64,000 bases of DNA from Oscheius dolichura. Its lineage: Eukaryota > Nematoda > Chromadorea > Rhabditida > Rhabditidae. The translations under genes were made by a program, and so were the position numbers. The stretch's first letter is position 1. Every line of letters begins with the position of its first letter. Of this stretch, positions 37,281-45,992 are shown one piece after another. Below the pieces are notes generated by a model. It was given only the letters and a program-made list of their open reading frames with translations, had not been told where the DNA came from and ran no database searches. The stretch lies in assembly GCA_932521035.1 (NCBI GenBank), contig OW051497.1:8742001-8806000 (forward strand). Reading direction: 5' to 3'.

Positions 37281-38450
37281 ATGAAGGGAGCTGATCTCCC
37301 GCCGAAATTTCAATTCGCCTTTCGACGAACTGTATTCTTTTTAATATGTGTGTGTATTTGGATAGCACTAGGCACATTAGTTTTAGCTGTATTGAATAGG
37401 GGGAACCTTACAAAGGTAAGTATTTTTTTTCTTGTTATGAATAGTTTAATCTTCAGGGAAATTCTATGGTTAGAGATCGAGTAGATGCTAAACGAGTAGA
37501 ATTATTAAATGTCCTCTGGGCGGAGACGATAGCCAAGACTGAAAATGATTGGGCAGAGATGGCTAATCAAAAACTGGAGATGTATGAAAAGGTAAATCTT
37601 AAAGCTGTTCTTGCTTACTTCCTCTGTTTAGACCCTTTTATCCTCCCTTGGTTATCGAGTAGACTCCGACGAGAAGGGGTTCTATCCTTCTCTTCAGAAA
37701 GCCTTCGCTCTTTGTACAACAATTGGTAGAGTTCCCCTCATTTCCTTCAAGTTAATCTCTTTAGGTCCTCTGGATATAGATGACTTTTCCACTTTTGGTA
37801 AACTTTTCGCCGTTTTCTTCGCCCTAATTGGTACTCCTCTCTGTTTACATGTAATTTCTCAATGCGGAAGAATGATAACATCCATTTGGGAGGTCAGGTG
37901 TCCCCTTTAATTTCTTATAGGAAGAGTAATTCAGGGGCGATCCGTTTTCCTAGCTACTGCATGTTTTGTCTTCTTTTCTGCAGTTGTTTACGATATAGTT
38001 GAAGGAGGTGACGACGACGTGGTGAGTCTCATCAGATGCTTGATGTCAACGATAATTTGCAGCCGTTTATGGATGCTATCTTCTCCATATTCTTGCAGTT
38101 TTCAACTGTAGGCGAAGAGGATAACGAATTCCAGTGAGTACTCTTTCCAGCGGTTAATAGAAGTCTCCTTTTCAGCGGGCTTGTTCCGTATGCAATCTGT
38201 CTCATAGGACTAGCCATGATCTCTGCCAGCTTCGCCGTGATGCAGCACGAAATAGAGAGGAGGATTCAACCATATGAGCTCAGCTTTTATAAGTAATAAA
38301 ATCCTTTGTGTAAAACTACTAAACTTTAGGTTATTCTCCTGGGCTGAAAGGTGGTTGCATGAGGAAAAGGAGGAGAAAAATGGGATGAACTCTAATAGAA
38401 ATTCAAGAATAGAAGAAATTGAAGAGGAGGAAGAAGGAGACGATTACTAG
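37281..38450 (+). CDS. Two-pore-domain potassium channel-like protein with altered filters
   Basis: Eight exons give 295 residues with the K2P plan M1-P1-M2-M3-P2-M4. M1 is VFFLICVCIWIALGTLVLAVL; the M1-P1 extracellular cap is helical (LLNVLWAETIAKTENDWAEM). P1 reads FALCTTIGPLDIDDFSTFG, where the usual filter TIGYG is TIGPL. M2 is LFAVFFALIGTPLCLHVI, the typical FALxGxPL signature. M3 is SVFLATACFVFFSAVVYDIV. P2 reads FLQFSTVGEEDNEF, where TIGFGD is expected. M4 is LVPYAICLIGLAMISASFAVM. The C-terminus is acidic (EEIEEEEEGDD). The fold signature is good but both filters lack the second Gly, so potassium selectivity or conduction is doubtful. A TWIK-related (twk) gene is the nearest family. 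It faces the His/Arg-rich gene tail to tail. Confidence 0.88.
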
Positions 38451-38547
38451 ATGATTAGACGGCTGTGTAGACTTTAAGGGTTTTATGTTTACTTTTCCAT
38501 GTTCTTTCCTCCGTGATGAAAGTTAAAATCAAAGCTTTATTATAAGA

Positions 38548-39150
38548 TTAGTCGGATCGGTCATCGCTCCAGTCGCGGGAGTCGCGGGAATCGCTCCAGT
38601 CGCGGGAGCTGCGGGAATCGCGGGAGTCGCGAGAGTGACTGCGGCGGCGGTCCTTGCGGTGTTTACGGCCGTGATGGCGTCTTCTGTGGCGGCGTTCGGG
38701 GACGAAGAAGGGGTTGGAGAGCGGCTCATCTCCGTATCCGTAGCCGGGGACTGAAAATATTCATGTTCGCCAGACAGTGGAGAGAAGAACTTACACCCTG
38801 GGGCATAGCTGCCAGGATATCCTGGGAAGAAACCTCCGGGGTGATGTCCGTGGTGTCTGTGATGACGACGATGATGTCTTCTGCGGCCGTGACGGTGGTG
38901 GTCGAAGTTGTTGACGAATCCATCTAGGAATGCTCCGTGGTGGTTTCCGCCGCGAACATTGGTATACCCGGGCCTAGAAAGTTGTTACTCTCCAGATTCA
39001 TCTGCAATCTTACTGGTTATAGTCAAGAGGACCGCTGTAGGGGACTTGGACAACGGCGGCAGGAGCAGCCTGATCGGCGGCTGGGGCACTGTAGTCGGCG
39101 TAGACGGAGGCCAGGCCCACGAGGCAGAGTAAAGGAAGAGGAGACCACAT
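38548..39150 (-). CDS. Secreted His/Arg-rich protein, paralogue 1
   Basis: Three exons give 172 residues. The signal peptide is MWSPLPLLCLVGLASVYA. The mature part has an Ala/Pro-rich start, then PGYTNVRGGNHHGAFLDGFVNN, a block very rich in His and Arg (about 38830-38900), a Gly/Pro/Tyr stretch, another His/Arg block, and a tail of RDSRDS and RDWSD repeats. It shares YTNVRGG-HHG-FLD-F-NN and the overall plan with the gene at 41217-41608. The ATG at 39162 is in frame but lies too near the TATA box (39180-39187), so the ATG at 39150 was chosen; the same spacing is seen in the paralogue. His-rich secreted proteins can bind metal or act in cuticle or antimicrobial roles; here the function is unknown. 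Confidence 0.85.
38564..38640 (-). repeat. Short tandem repeats encoding SRD/SRDWSD units
   Basis: The C-terminal coding sequence repeats a unit of about 9-27 bp (AGTCGCGGGA-type on the + strand), giving repeated DSR, RDS and RDWSD in the protein. Probably recent slippage expansion. Confidence 0.75.
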
Positions 39151-39179
39151 CACAAGATGCATGTAATTGGGAGCGGAGT

Positions 39180-39187
39180 CTTTTATA
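39180..39187 (-). promoter_or_regulatory. TATA box of His/Arg-rich gene 1
   Basis: TATAAAAG on the - strand, 30 bases upstream of the chosen start codon. The same octamer sits at the same distance in the paralogue. Confidence 0.75.
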
Positions 39188-40326
39188 GGGAATACGACGT
39201 GCGCAAGGTGTGGTGACTACTATTGGAAGACACAACATATTAATGAATTGAGTCAGATTGGCGACAAGAAGAAACGGCTGTCTTGTGAAATTGCTCACTA
39301 CTTTTCAATTGATAAGAGTGCCCTCAAACTTAAAACCTTTGAAACTACTGAATTTTATTGAGGGTTTGATTGAAGTACAACTATAAACGGCCGAATTGTT
39401 ATATTTGATACAATTATGACTTGAAAAGAGGCTTTACCAAGGGTCCCCCAAGGAGATAAGAGTGGTGTGACGAGTTACGGAAATTGTAACATACAGGAAT
39501 CTGTCAAAATGGTCGCCAAATAGAATATAGTACGTATGATACAGGTAATCGATCAAACTGTAGTACAGGGGGTGCCTACGGCTATGAGAAACCATTCGAT
39601 CCCTAACTTTGTCGAAGACGCGCTCATCATAGCCTGCTCTATTACTGAATTGGAACAGCTAAATCTGCTTTCTCGAGCCCAATCCTAAAGTTTGAGCTCG
39701 AAACAATGATGAGAACAATCTTTACTATCAAGATGTGATTAACCATGGTTCCATCTACATTGCCATTTCCGATACTGAGCGTTTTCTGAACCAGTTTTAG
39801 AGGATTTCCTTTCAGGCCTCTCTTGAAGACGAGTGCCTCAAACTATAGGAAACTTACAAAAAAGGATGGATGTCAAACCTGGCCCAAAAGATTCATGGTG
39901 AACTCGGGGAGGCGCCCATAGCACGACAACGTTTTGGGGTTGAGGGCCAGCAAATGATATTTTTATCTTGATAATGTGTGTTTACGCGTTAAGTTTTCAT
40001 ATAACGCCCCAAACAATTATGACTAGTTGCTCTGTTAATCACTTCTGGAGATTATTGTGAAAAATGCGATTATCCAAGCAAAAAGAAGGGATAGGTGGCA
40101 CAAAAATGGGGATTTTTCACCATTCCCCTTGTATGGGTTCTTTTTAGGTGAAGCCCTAGAGCGAGCGCATAAAATACGGTAGCTACTGGTCTTGATGAGC
40201 TTAGCGAAGTCTTCTCCTCACAGTTCCAGTGTTCCAACTTCAAATTTTCGACCGTTGCAGCTCTTCGCGGCTTTGATAATCTTCTCAACAACTTCTTCCG
40301 ACAGCTGTCCCTAAATTCGAAAAATG
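39188..40326. other. Intergenic region, possible transposon relic
   Basis: About 1.1 kb without a supported gene. On the - strand at 40200-40315 a broken frame reads QLSEEVVEKIIKAAKSCNGR, which could be the helix-turn-helix start of a transposase relic next to the MITE, but this is weak. Confidence 0.35.
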
Positions 40327-40555
40327 TAAGGGACTGTCAGGAACCTTTTTTTCGGTAGCGGGTCCTGCAGCGACTGAACTAGCTAGCGTCCTCCGCCTTT
40401 GGCGCGCTTTGGCGGAACACGAATTTTTAAATTTTTTTCGTTTTTTGACATTTTCTGAACGTCTATGGTGACACATTCCGTAAAAATAGTACGAATTCGT
40501 GCAATTTCGATCGCACGCCTACCGTAACCAAATAAGGTCCCTGACAGTCCCTTTA
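40327..40555. mobile_element. MITE-like element with terminal inverted repeats
   Basis: About 229 bp flanked by imperfect inverted repeats of roughly 30 bp. The left end begins TAAGGGACTGTCAGGAACC and the right end, reverse-complemented, begins TAAAGGGACTGTCAGGGACC; similarity continues inward (TTTTTTTCGGTAGCGG against TTATTTGGTTACGG). The terminal TA fits TA target-site use as in Tc1/mariner-derived MITEs. The interior has no coding capacity and contains a small A/T palindrome near 40420-40440. No second copy was noticed in this window. Confidence 0.75.
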
Positions 40556-41216
40556 ATGGGAGCGAGATTCGCTCAGTGGTATTGGTACTTCTAGACTGTG
40601 AAGCCTTCAATTGAATAAAAAACCACCCCAATTGGAGGAAACATGGGGATAACCAAGGCTACTATGCTAGGATTCATCCAATTATTGTTAGTACGATCCT
40701 TACGAAGAATCGAAACATGGTAGGGCTTTCAAGGAAACGAGCTTTAAATAAATAGAGAGAAGGGGTCTCTTGTCAGTGCCAAAACGAAGAAAAAAGATGA
40801 AAGGAAGAGAAGAAAGTTGGAGCGTTGTGTACAACTGTGTTGAGAGTTCCGAGGCAGGGCACCTGAATCACTCCTCTAAAAACTATTCGGATACTGTCTG
40901 GTTCATTTTTCTTTCTTTTTTTCAGATTCAAAGATCATTTTATTTTTAATGGAAGGGTCCCCTTTCTCTCTATATCGTTGTCAAAAAGACTAAAAGACGG
41001 CTAAAATGAATCCGTTATGTAACGTTGCTGTCTGTGAGTTACAGCTGGGGGCGTTTGAAAGGCTCCCAGATGGTCACCTGCGCCCTCTCATAGGTCAACC
41101 GAGTCATCCCTTCCCTGACAAACAATTCGGGCAAGCCGGGAGGATCGTTTCACCATTAATGGAAATCAAGCAACGTAATTTTTATAAAACCCAATTTTCT
41201 TCAGTCTCTAATAGAC
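40556..41216. other. Intergenic region
   Basis: About 660 bp downstream of His/Arg-rich gene 2. A 77-codon ORF at 41006-41239 overlaps the end of that gene in another frame and shows no domain. Nothing else seen. Confidence 0.4.
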
Positions 41217-41608
41217 CTAAGAGCGGTCGTCAGATCTAGACCGGCTTGAGCGGCTGCCTCTTCGTCCGTGTCTCTTGTGTCCCTTGTGGTGTTTCCTGTG
41301 GCGTCTTCCGCTGCGGTCGTGATGGTGACGGTGGTTGTTGGCGAAAGCGTCCAGGAAGGGGCCGTGGTGTCTTCCTCCTCTGACGTTGGTGTAAGCCGGT
41401 CTAAAGCATCATCATTACTCTAAAGAGGTGTTGAAACTCACGCATTGTAGTCGATTGGTCCTGGAACGGGGATCGTAACTACTTGTGGTGGCTGTCCATA
41501 TGGGATTGGAGCTCCTCCATACGGGTCAGCAGCTGGGGCTCCATACTGGCCGGCGACGAAGCTGGCAAGAACACAGAACAACACTCCTGCTTGGAAATAC
41601 GGAAGCAT
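41217..41608 (-). CDS. Secreted His/Arg-rich protein, paralogue 2
   Basis: Two exons give 116 residues. The signal peptide is MLPYFQAGVLFCVLASFVAG, followed by a Tyr/Gly/Pro/Ala-rich segment (YGAPAADPYGGAPIPYG), then after the intron PAYTNVRGGRHHGPFLDAFANN, a His/Arg/Lys block and a SRSSRSRSDDRS tail. It is a shorter paralogue of the gene at 38548-39150, lacking its third exon and Gly/Pro insert. An upstream in-frame ATG at 41635 overlaps the TATA box (41635-41642) and so cannot be in the transcript; the ATG at 41608 is used. Function unknown. The pair most likely arose by local duplication, and the MITE lies between them. Confidence 0.85.
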
Positions 41609-41634
41609 TTTCGCGCATTGCCATTGTTTCGCCA

Positions 41635-41642
41635 CTTTTATA
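41635..41642 (-). promoter_or_regulatory. TATA box of His/Arg-rich gene 2
   Basis: TATAAAAG on the - strand, 27 bases upstream of the start codon at 41608. This predicts an extremely short 5' leader. Confidence 0.75.
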
Positions 41643-43797
41643 GGAGCAAAAACGAGGAAATTATGAATGTTTGAAGAGTCAGAGACAAAACATTCATGTT
41701 AATATTGCCCCCTTCCGGACAAAAGAGAAATTCAGCTAATAGTTAGAGCGGGAATCGACTGATAACAAGAATCTTTAAAAATTCCTTGGAATCAGAGAAC
41801 ACTGAAACGGAAACTAACCATTTATTCTGAGGACCTGGAAGCGCAAAGTACACGTACTGATCAGAGATGAGGGTAGACCGAGAGCGTCACTAGGTCACGG
41901 GAGGGTGTTCTTTCGTTCTTTTTGACAGACATCTATTTACAACGTTGTTCCCCAGGATACCTTCAAAGAGCACGGCCTTGTGCCTAGAGAGATCAAAAGA
42001 ACTGTAATCTTTTTTTAAAATTCAGAGACATCGATAAAAAGAAATGGGGAAAGCGGAACCTTTTACAAATTTGTGCTCATTTATGACTTTATGAGGAATT
42101 TTAATTCTGTCTGAGCTACCACTATATATGGGCTTCCCCTTGTACTTCTATCCCATTTTCTGGTTTCCTTGCCACGGCTTTCCTACGACCTTCTTCTAGT
42201 GTATCATTCATTGTGGAATAGTCTAGAACGGGATAATCGCGTGGCGTTACGTTTGGGGAATCCCTTCCCTATACCCGTTTGATCTTTTCGCATCCTGTAT
42301 ATCATCACTATCTGAATGCGCCACGTGGGGTGGTCAGAAATGGATACAAACCTCTAAATGATCAAAGTATGCTTGTCTGCCTCCCTGGCGATTTGTTCTT
42401 AGGACCAGGAAACACAATGTGCCAGCCACCCGAGAGACGTTATCTGTACTATTTGGGCCTCTCTCCGGGGGAAGCCCCTCTCTCGCCGGTCTAATCGTAG
42501 TATCATTAGGAGAAAACAATCCGCGTCATGTGACTGATGGGTCTGTGATCTTTAAAGTTATCTTGTGACCGCTGGGGGAGTCCCCCAACGCGAGACAAAC
42601 TCTAAAACAGCACAGGAGACGGCTTAAAATAAACCACGAGACAAAACTTGTTTTGGAACCACAGAGATCAGAAGGAAAAACGGAAAACCCCCTTCCCTTA
42701 GATTGTTTGTATCATCTCGATCTCAGACTGAGGAGAAAACAATAAGTTTTCTTTCAAACAATCTGACGTTGAAAGAGCCATGTGGGCTGATAATAGTCGG
42801 GTATATAAAAGTCGGCCTCGGGAAATTCTTCCACACCCTCCACCGAGGACAAGAGTACCCATTGGCACTTTCTGGACTGCCCGTTCTTTTCCATAAAAGG
42901 ATAGATTTTTTAGCTTTATCGCATTTTTAATTTTTATATAGTTCATTATTAACTCTTCCACGTTAATAACGGTTGTTCTTGGAGCCCCTTATCTTCTTCC
43001 AGAAACCCCCCTGGCTGCTTACTTACTTTTACAGGCAGCTTACAAAACTTGGGGAAACCCCCCTGGATCTCTCCTTGTGAAAGTCACTCGGCCCCTAACC
43101 TTCTCTGCTGCCATGTTACCTTAATTTAAGGGACTAGTCTACTCTGTATTGCAATCCCCCTCTTCACTCCCTCTCTTTTTGCCATCCTCCACAAAATCTG
43201 CCATCTGTACTAATCCTGGCGGAAGGTGATAGACACGTGAATAGGCAGTTGTTCTCACGTTGTGCAATGGCGTCTCCGCTGACCAAAATGATGCAATAGT
43301 ACTATCCTTTTTATAGCTGGATAAAAACCAAAACATTATTGGCTGAAATACATAAATAGACGATCTTCCTGTCCCCTCACAAGCTAGTGTAAAAGAGTCG
43401 TTCGCAATTGTGCCTGTTGTTGACTTAGAATAGAGATCATTCGTACTCAACGACAACATTTTAAACTTTGTGTCTGATTCTCAATAATAACATGTTAGAC
43501 CAGACAGAAAACGTGGTGGTAGTTCTATTTTTCCTTCTCCCTAATTCATTTTTGGGCTCTGAACTCTTTCAATGAAATCTTCTCTCTCGCACATATTGTT
43601 TTGCTGCACTTTCTTGTCTTTCTCTGGGTGTACAAATATTTTTAACTCTCCTCACTCCCCCTTTCCTGTTCTCTATCCAGTCAAGATACTCTCTAGACTC
43701 ATCGTGTTGCTTCCGTGATCACCTGCCGTTTTTCTTGCAGGGGTGGGGGAAACACTGCCCCATTGGGATCTAAGCCACGCCCCTCCTCCTCCGCCTG
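41643..43797. other. Intergenic region upstream of asparagine synthetase
   Basis: About 2.1 kb with no supported gene. A TATATAAAAG motif at about 42800 has no convincing coding exon after it. The last 400 bp are C/T-rich and lead into the asparagine synthetase promoter. Confidence 0.4.
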
Positions 43798-43805
43798 TAT
43801 ATATA
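43798..43805 (+). promoter_or_regulatory. TATA box and GC/CACCC promoter of asparagine synthetase
   Basis: TATATATA, preceded at about 43774-43790 by a GCCACGCCCCTCCTCC-type element that could bind SP/KLF factors, and by ATTGG (inverted CCAAT) at 43762. Arrangement and distance (88 bp to the ATG) fit a core promoter. Confidence 0.6.
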
Positions 43806-43879
43806 CCGAGAGCAGATACATTATCTTGCTGACCTTCTCTCTTTTTCCTTAGACCCTGGCTCTTCCCTTTTCCACCTGC

Positions 43880-43889
43880 CCATTTTCAG
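43880..43889 (+). promoter_or_regulatory. Splice acceptor just before the asparagine synthetase start
   Basis: CCCATTTTCAG ends three bases before ATG. With the TATA box only about 90 bp upstream there is little room for a cis intron, so trans-splicing is the simpler reading. Confidence 0.5.
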
Positions 43890-43892
43890 AAA

Positions 43893-45926
43893 ATGTGTGG
43901 AATCTTCGCTATCTGCCATGGAGAGTGCCAAGAAGGCTGCAAGCCCTTCGACTTACAGACGGCTCAAAAGCTATCCAGACGCCAAACTCACCGTGGACCT
44001 GATTTCCACGGTTCCTACCAAGATGCCCAGACGGGAGACATCCTCTGCCATGAGCGTCTAGCCATCATGGACCTGGGAATCACCCACCCGATCCAGGGAT
44101 CCGCAGCCAACCACCAGGTGTGTTTTGTCTAGTGGCAGTGTTTATTTTCTTTCTCTTCCCGGTTGTTTGCTGCTTAGAAAAAGCCTGTAGAAAACACGAA
44201 CAATTGTTTAGGTTATCCACAATGGTGAGATCTACAACCACCAGAGCCTGAGGGAAAACGAATTGAAGGGGATGCCCATGAAGACTCATTGCGATTCTGA
44301 GGCGAGTTCTAATAGAGAAGAGAGAAAACAAATCGATTTAGGTGATTATCTTCATGTATGAAAAGGCCCAAGACGGAAAATTCTGCGACCAATTGGACGG
44401 TGTGTTCGCATTTGCTCTTTGCTGTGACGGAAAGTTCTTGGCTGCCCGTGACCCCATCGGAGTAAAGCAAATGTACTACGGTCGTGATAAGGAGGGTCGC
44501 TTCTTCTTCGCGTAAGCAAATGTTTTCTTGTTTTCCATGAAAGTGTAACTTATAGAAATGAGATGAAATGCATCGAAGACGTCTGTGGAGAGACTGAGCT
44601 GAAAATCTTCCCCCCTGGTCACTTCTGGCAGCCCCACACCGGCTTCGTCCGCTACTACCAGCCTCTCTGGTTCGACTACCGACTGGCCACCCACAACCAG
44701 GATTTCAAACTGATCCATGACACATTGATCAACGCCGTCCACAAGCGTCTAATGTCTGACGCCCCTATGGGAATTCTCCTCTCTGGTGGATTGGATTCCA
44801 GCTTGGTCAGCTCCATTGCCGCCCGAGAGATGAAGAGGCGCGGACTGGATGTCCACTCTTTCTCCATTGGTGTTGATAACACTTCTCCTGATGTTATTGC
44901 TGCCAGAAAGGTAGCTGATCACATTGGAACTCTTCACCACGAATTCCACTTTTCTGTTCAAGTAAGATTATTAAGGTTTTATGAGCATTCGTTAAATTTT
45001 AGGAGGGAATTGCCAATCTGAAGAACCTCATCTGGCACTTGGAGACCTATGATGTTACCTCGATCCGAGCCTCCACTCCTATGTACTTCCTCTCCCAGAA
45101 GATTCGGGAAATGGGCATCAAGGTTGTTCTCTCCGGTGAGGGTGCTGATGAGATCTTCGGCGGCTACCTCTATTTCCATAATGCCCCCAACGAAGAGGAG
45201 TTCCAGAAGGTAATTTTCAATTCTTTTCTAACATATCTGTCTTTTTCAGGAGACCATCGACCGTGTTCTTCACCTGTACACTGCTGATTGTCTTAGGGCT
45301 GACAAGTCTACTATGGCTCATTCTGTTGAAGTCCGTGTACCATTCCTTGACAAGGAGTTTCTTAGCGTCTGTATTCTGACCGAGGCCAAGTACAAGCAAC
45401 CTCAACCATTTGGTGGCAGAAATGTTGAAAAATATGTCCTGAGAAAGGCCTTTGACGTCGAGGTAAATTCAATTTCACCTCTTTATTCAATAACAATTTC
45501 CAGAAGGAGAGCTACCTTCCCGAAGAGATCCTCTGGCGCCAGAAGGAGCAGTTCTCTGACGGAGTTGGCTACAGTTGGATCGACACCCTCATGAACCACT
45601 GTGCTGAACAGATCTCAGATGAAGAATTTGCCAAGGCTGCCGTGCTGTTCCCCCACAATACTCCCCACAGCAAGGAAGCCTTCTTCATGCGTCGTACATT
45701 CCACGAGTTATATCCCAGCGACAGCGCTGCATTGACGGTTAGAAGGTGGATTCCCAAGTGGCAGGCTAACCAGGATCCTTCGGGTAAATTCAGACGTTGA
45801 GAAAAGGAAACATCAACCGTTTTAGGTCGCGCCTCCCTGGTCCACGATCAGTCCCTTCACAGAGAAGTTAAACAGCCTGAACGAGTCTCCGATGGTATCA
45901 AACGTCAACGTTCTCAACAGGCCTAA
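43893..45926 (+). CDS. asns-2: Asparagine synthetase (glutamine-hydrolysing)
   Basis: Makes asparagine from aspartate, glutamine and ATP in the cytosol. The N-terminal class II glutamine amidotransferase domain starts MCGIFAI, with Cys2 as nucleophile, and has [18 protein letters not shown] and NGEIYNH. The synthetase domain has the PP-loop [14 protein letters not shown] (about 44780), [40 protein letters not shown] (about 45126) and [15 protein letters not shown]. Late exons carry [16 protein letters not shown]. The start is fixed because Met1 must be removed to expose Cys2. The end is [10 protein letters not shown], then TAA and AATAAA at 45987. Exon 2 to exon 3 uses a GC-AG intron (44302-44341). 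Introns are about 40 nt except the first (about 95 nt). The symbol follows the X-linked C. elegans gene from memory; another asns paralogue is possible. Confidence 0.97.
44302..44341 (+). other. GC-AG intron in asparagine synthetase
   Basis: Coding requires THCDSE joined to VIIFMYEK, the conserved DSEVI-like stretch of asparagine synthetases. The only donor that allows this is GAG|GCGAGT, with acceptor TTTAG. The intron is 40 nt. Confidence 0.85.
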
Positions 45927-45986
45927 TATTTAATTCTAAGTTATTTCCTTGCGTGTTTTGTACATATGGGATTATTGGGAAATAAT

Positions 45987-45992
45987 AATAAA
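45987..45992 (+). terminator. Poly(A) signal of asparagine synthetase
   Basis: AATAAA about 60 bp after the stop codon. Confidence 0.7.

Noticed and set aside
39151-39162. Upstream in-frame ATG for His/Arg-rich gene 1
   Set aside because: It would lie at or before the transcription start predicted from the TATA box; the next ATG matches the paralogue's spacing.
42795-42805. TATATAAAAG promoter motif
   Set aside because: No convincing exon or start follows on the + strand; probably chance in A/T-rich sequence.
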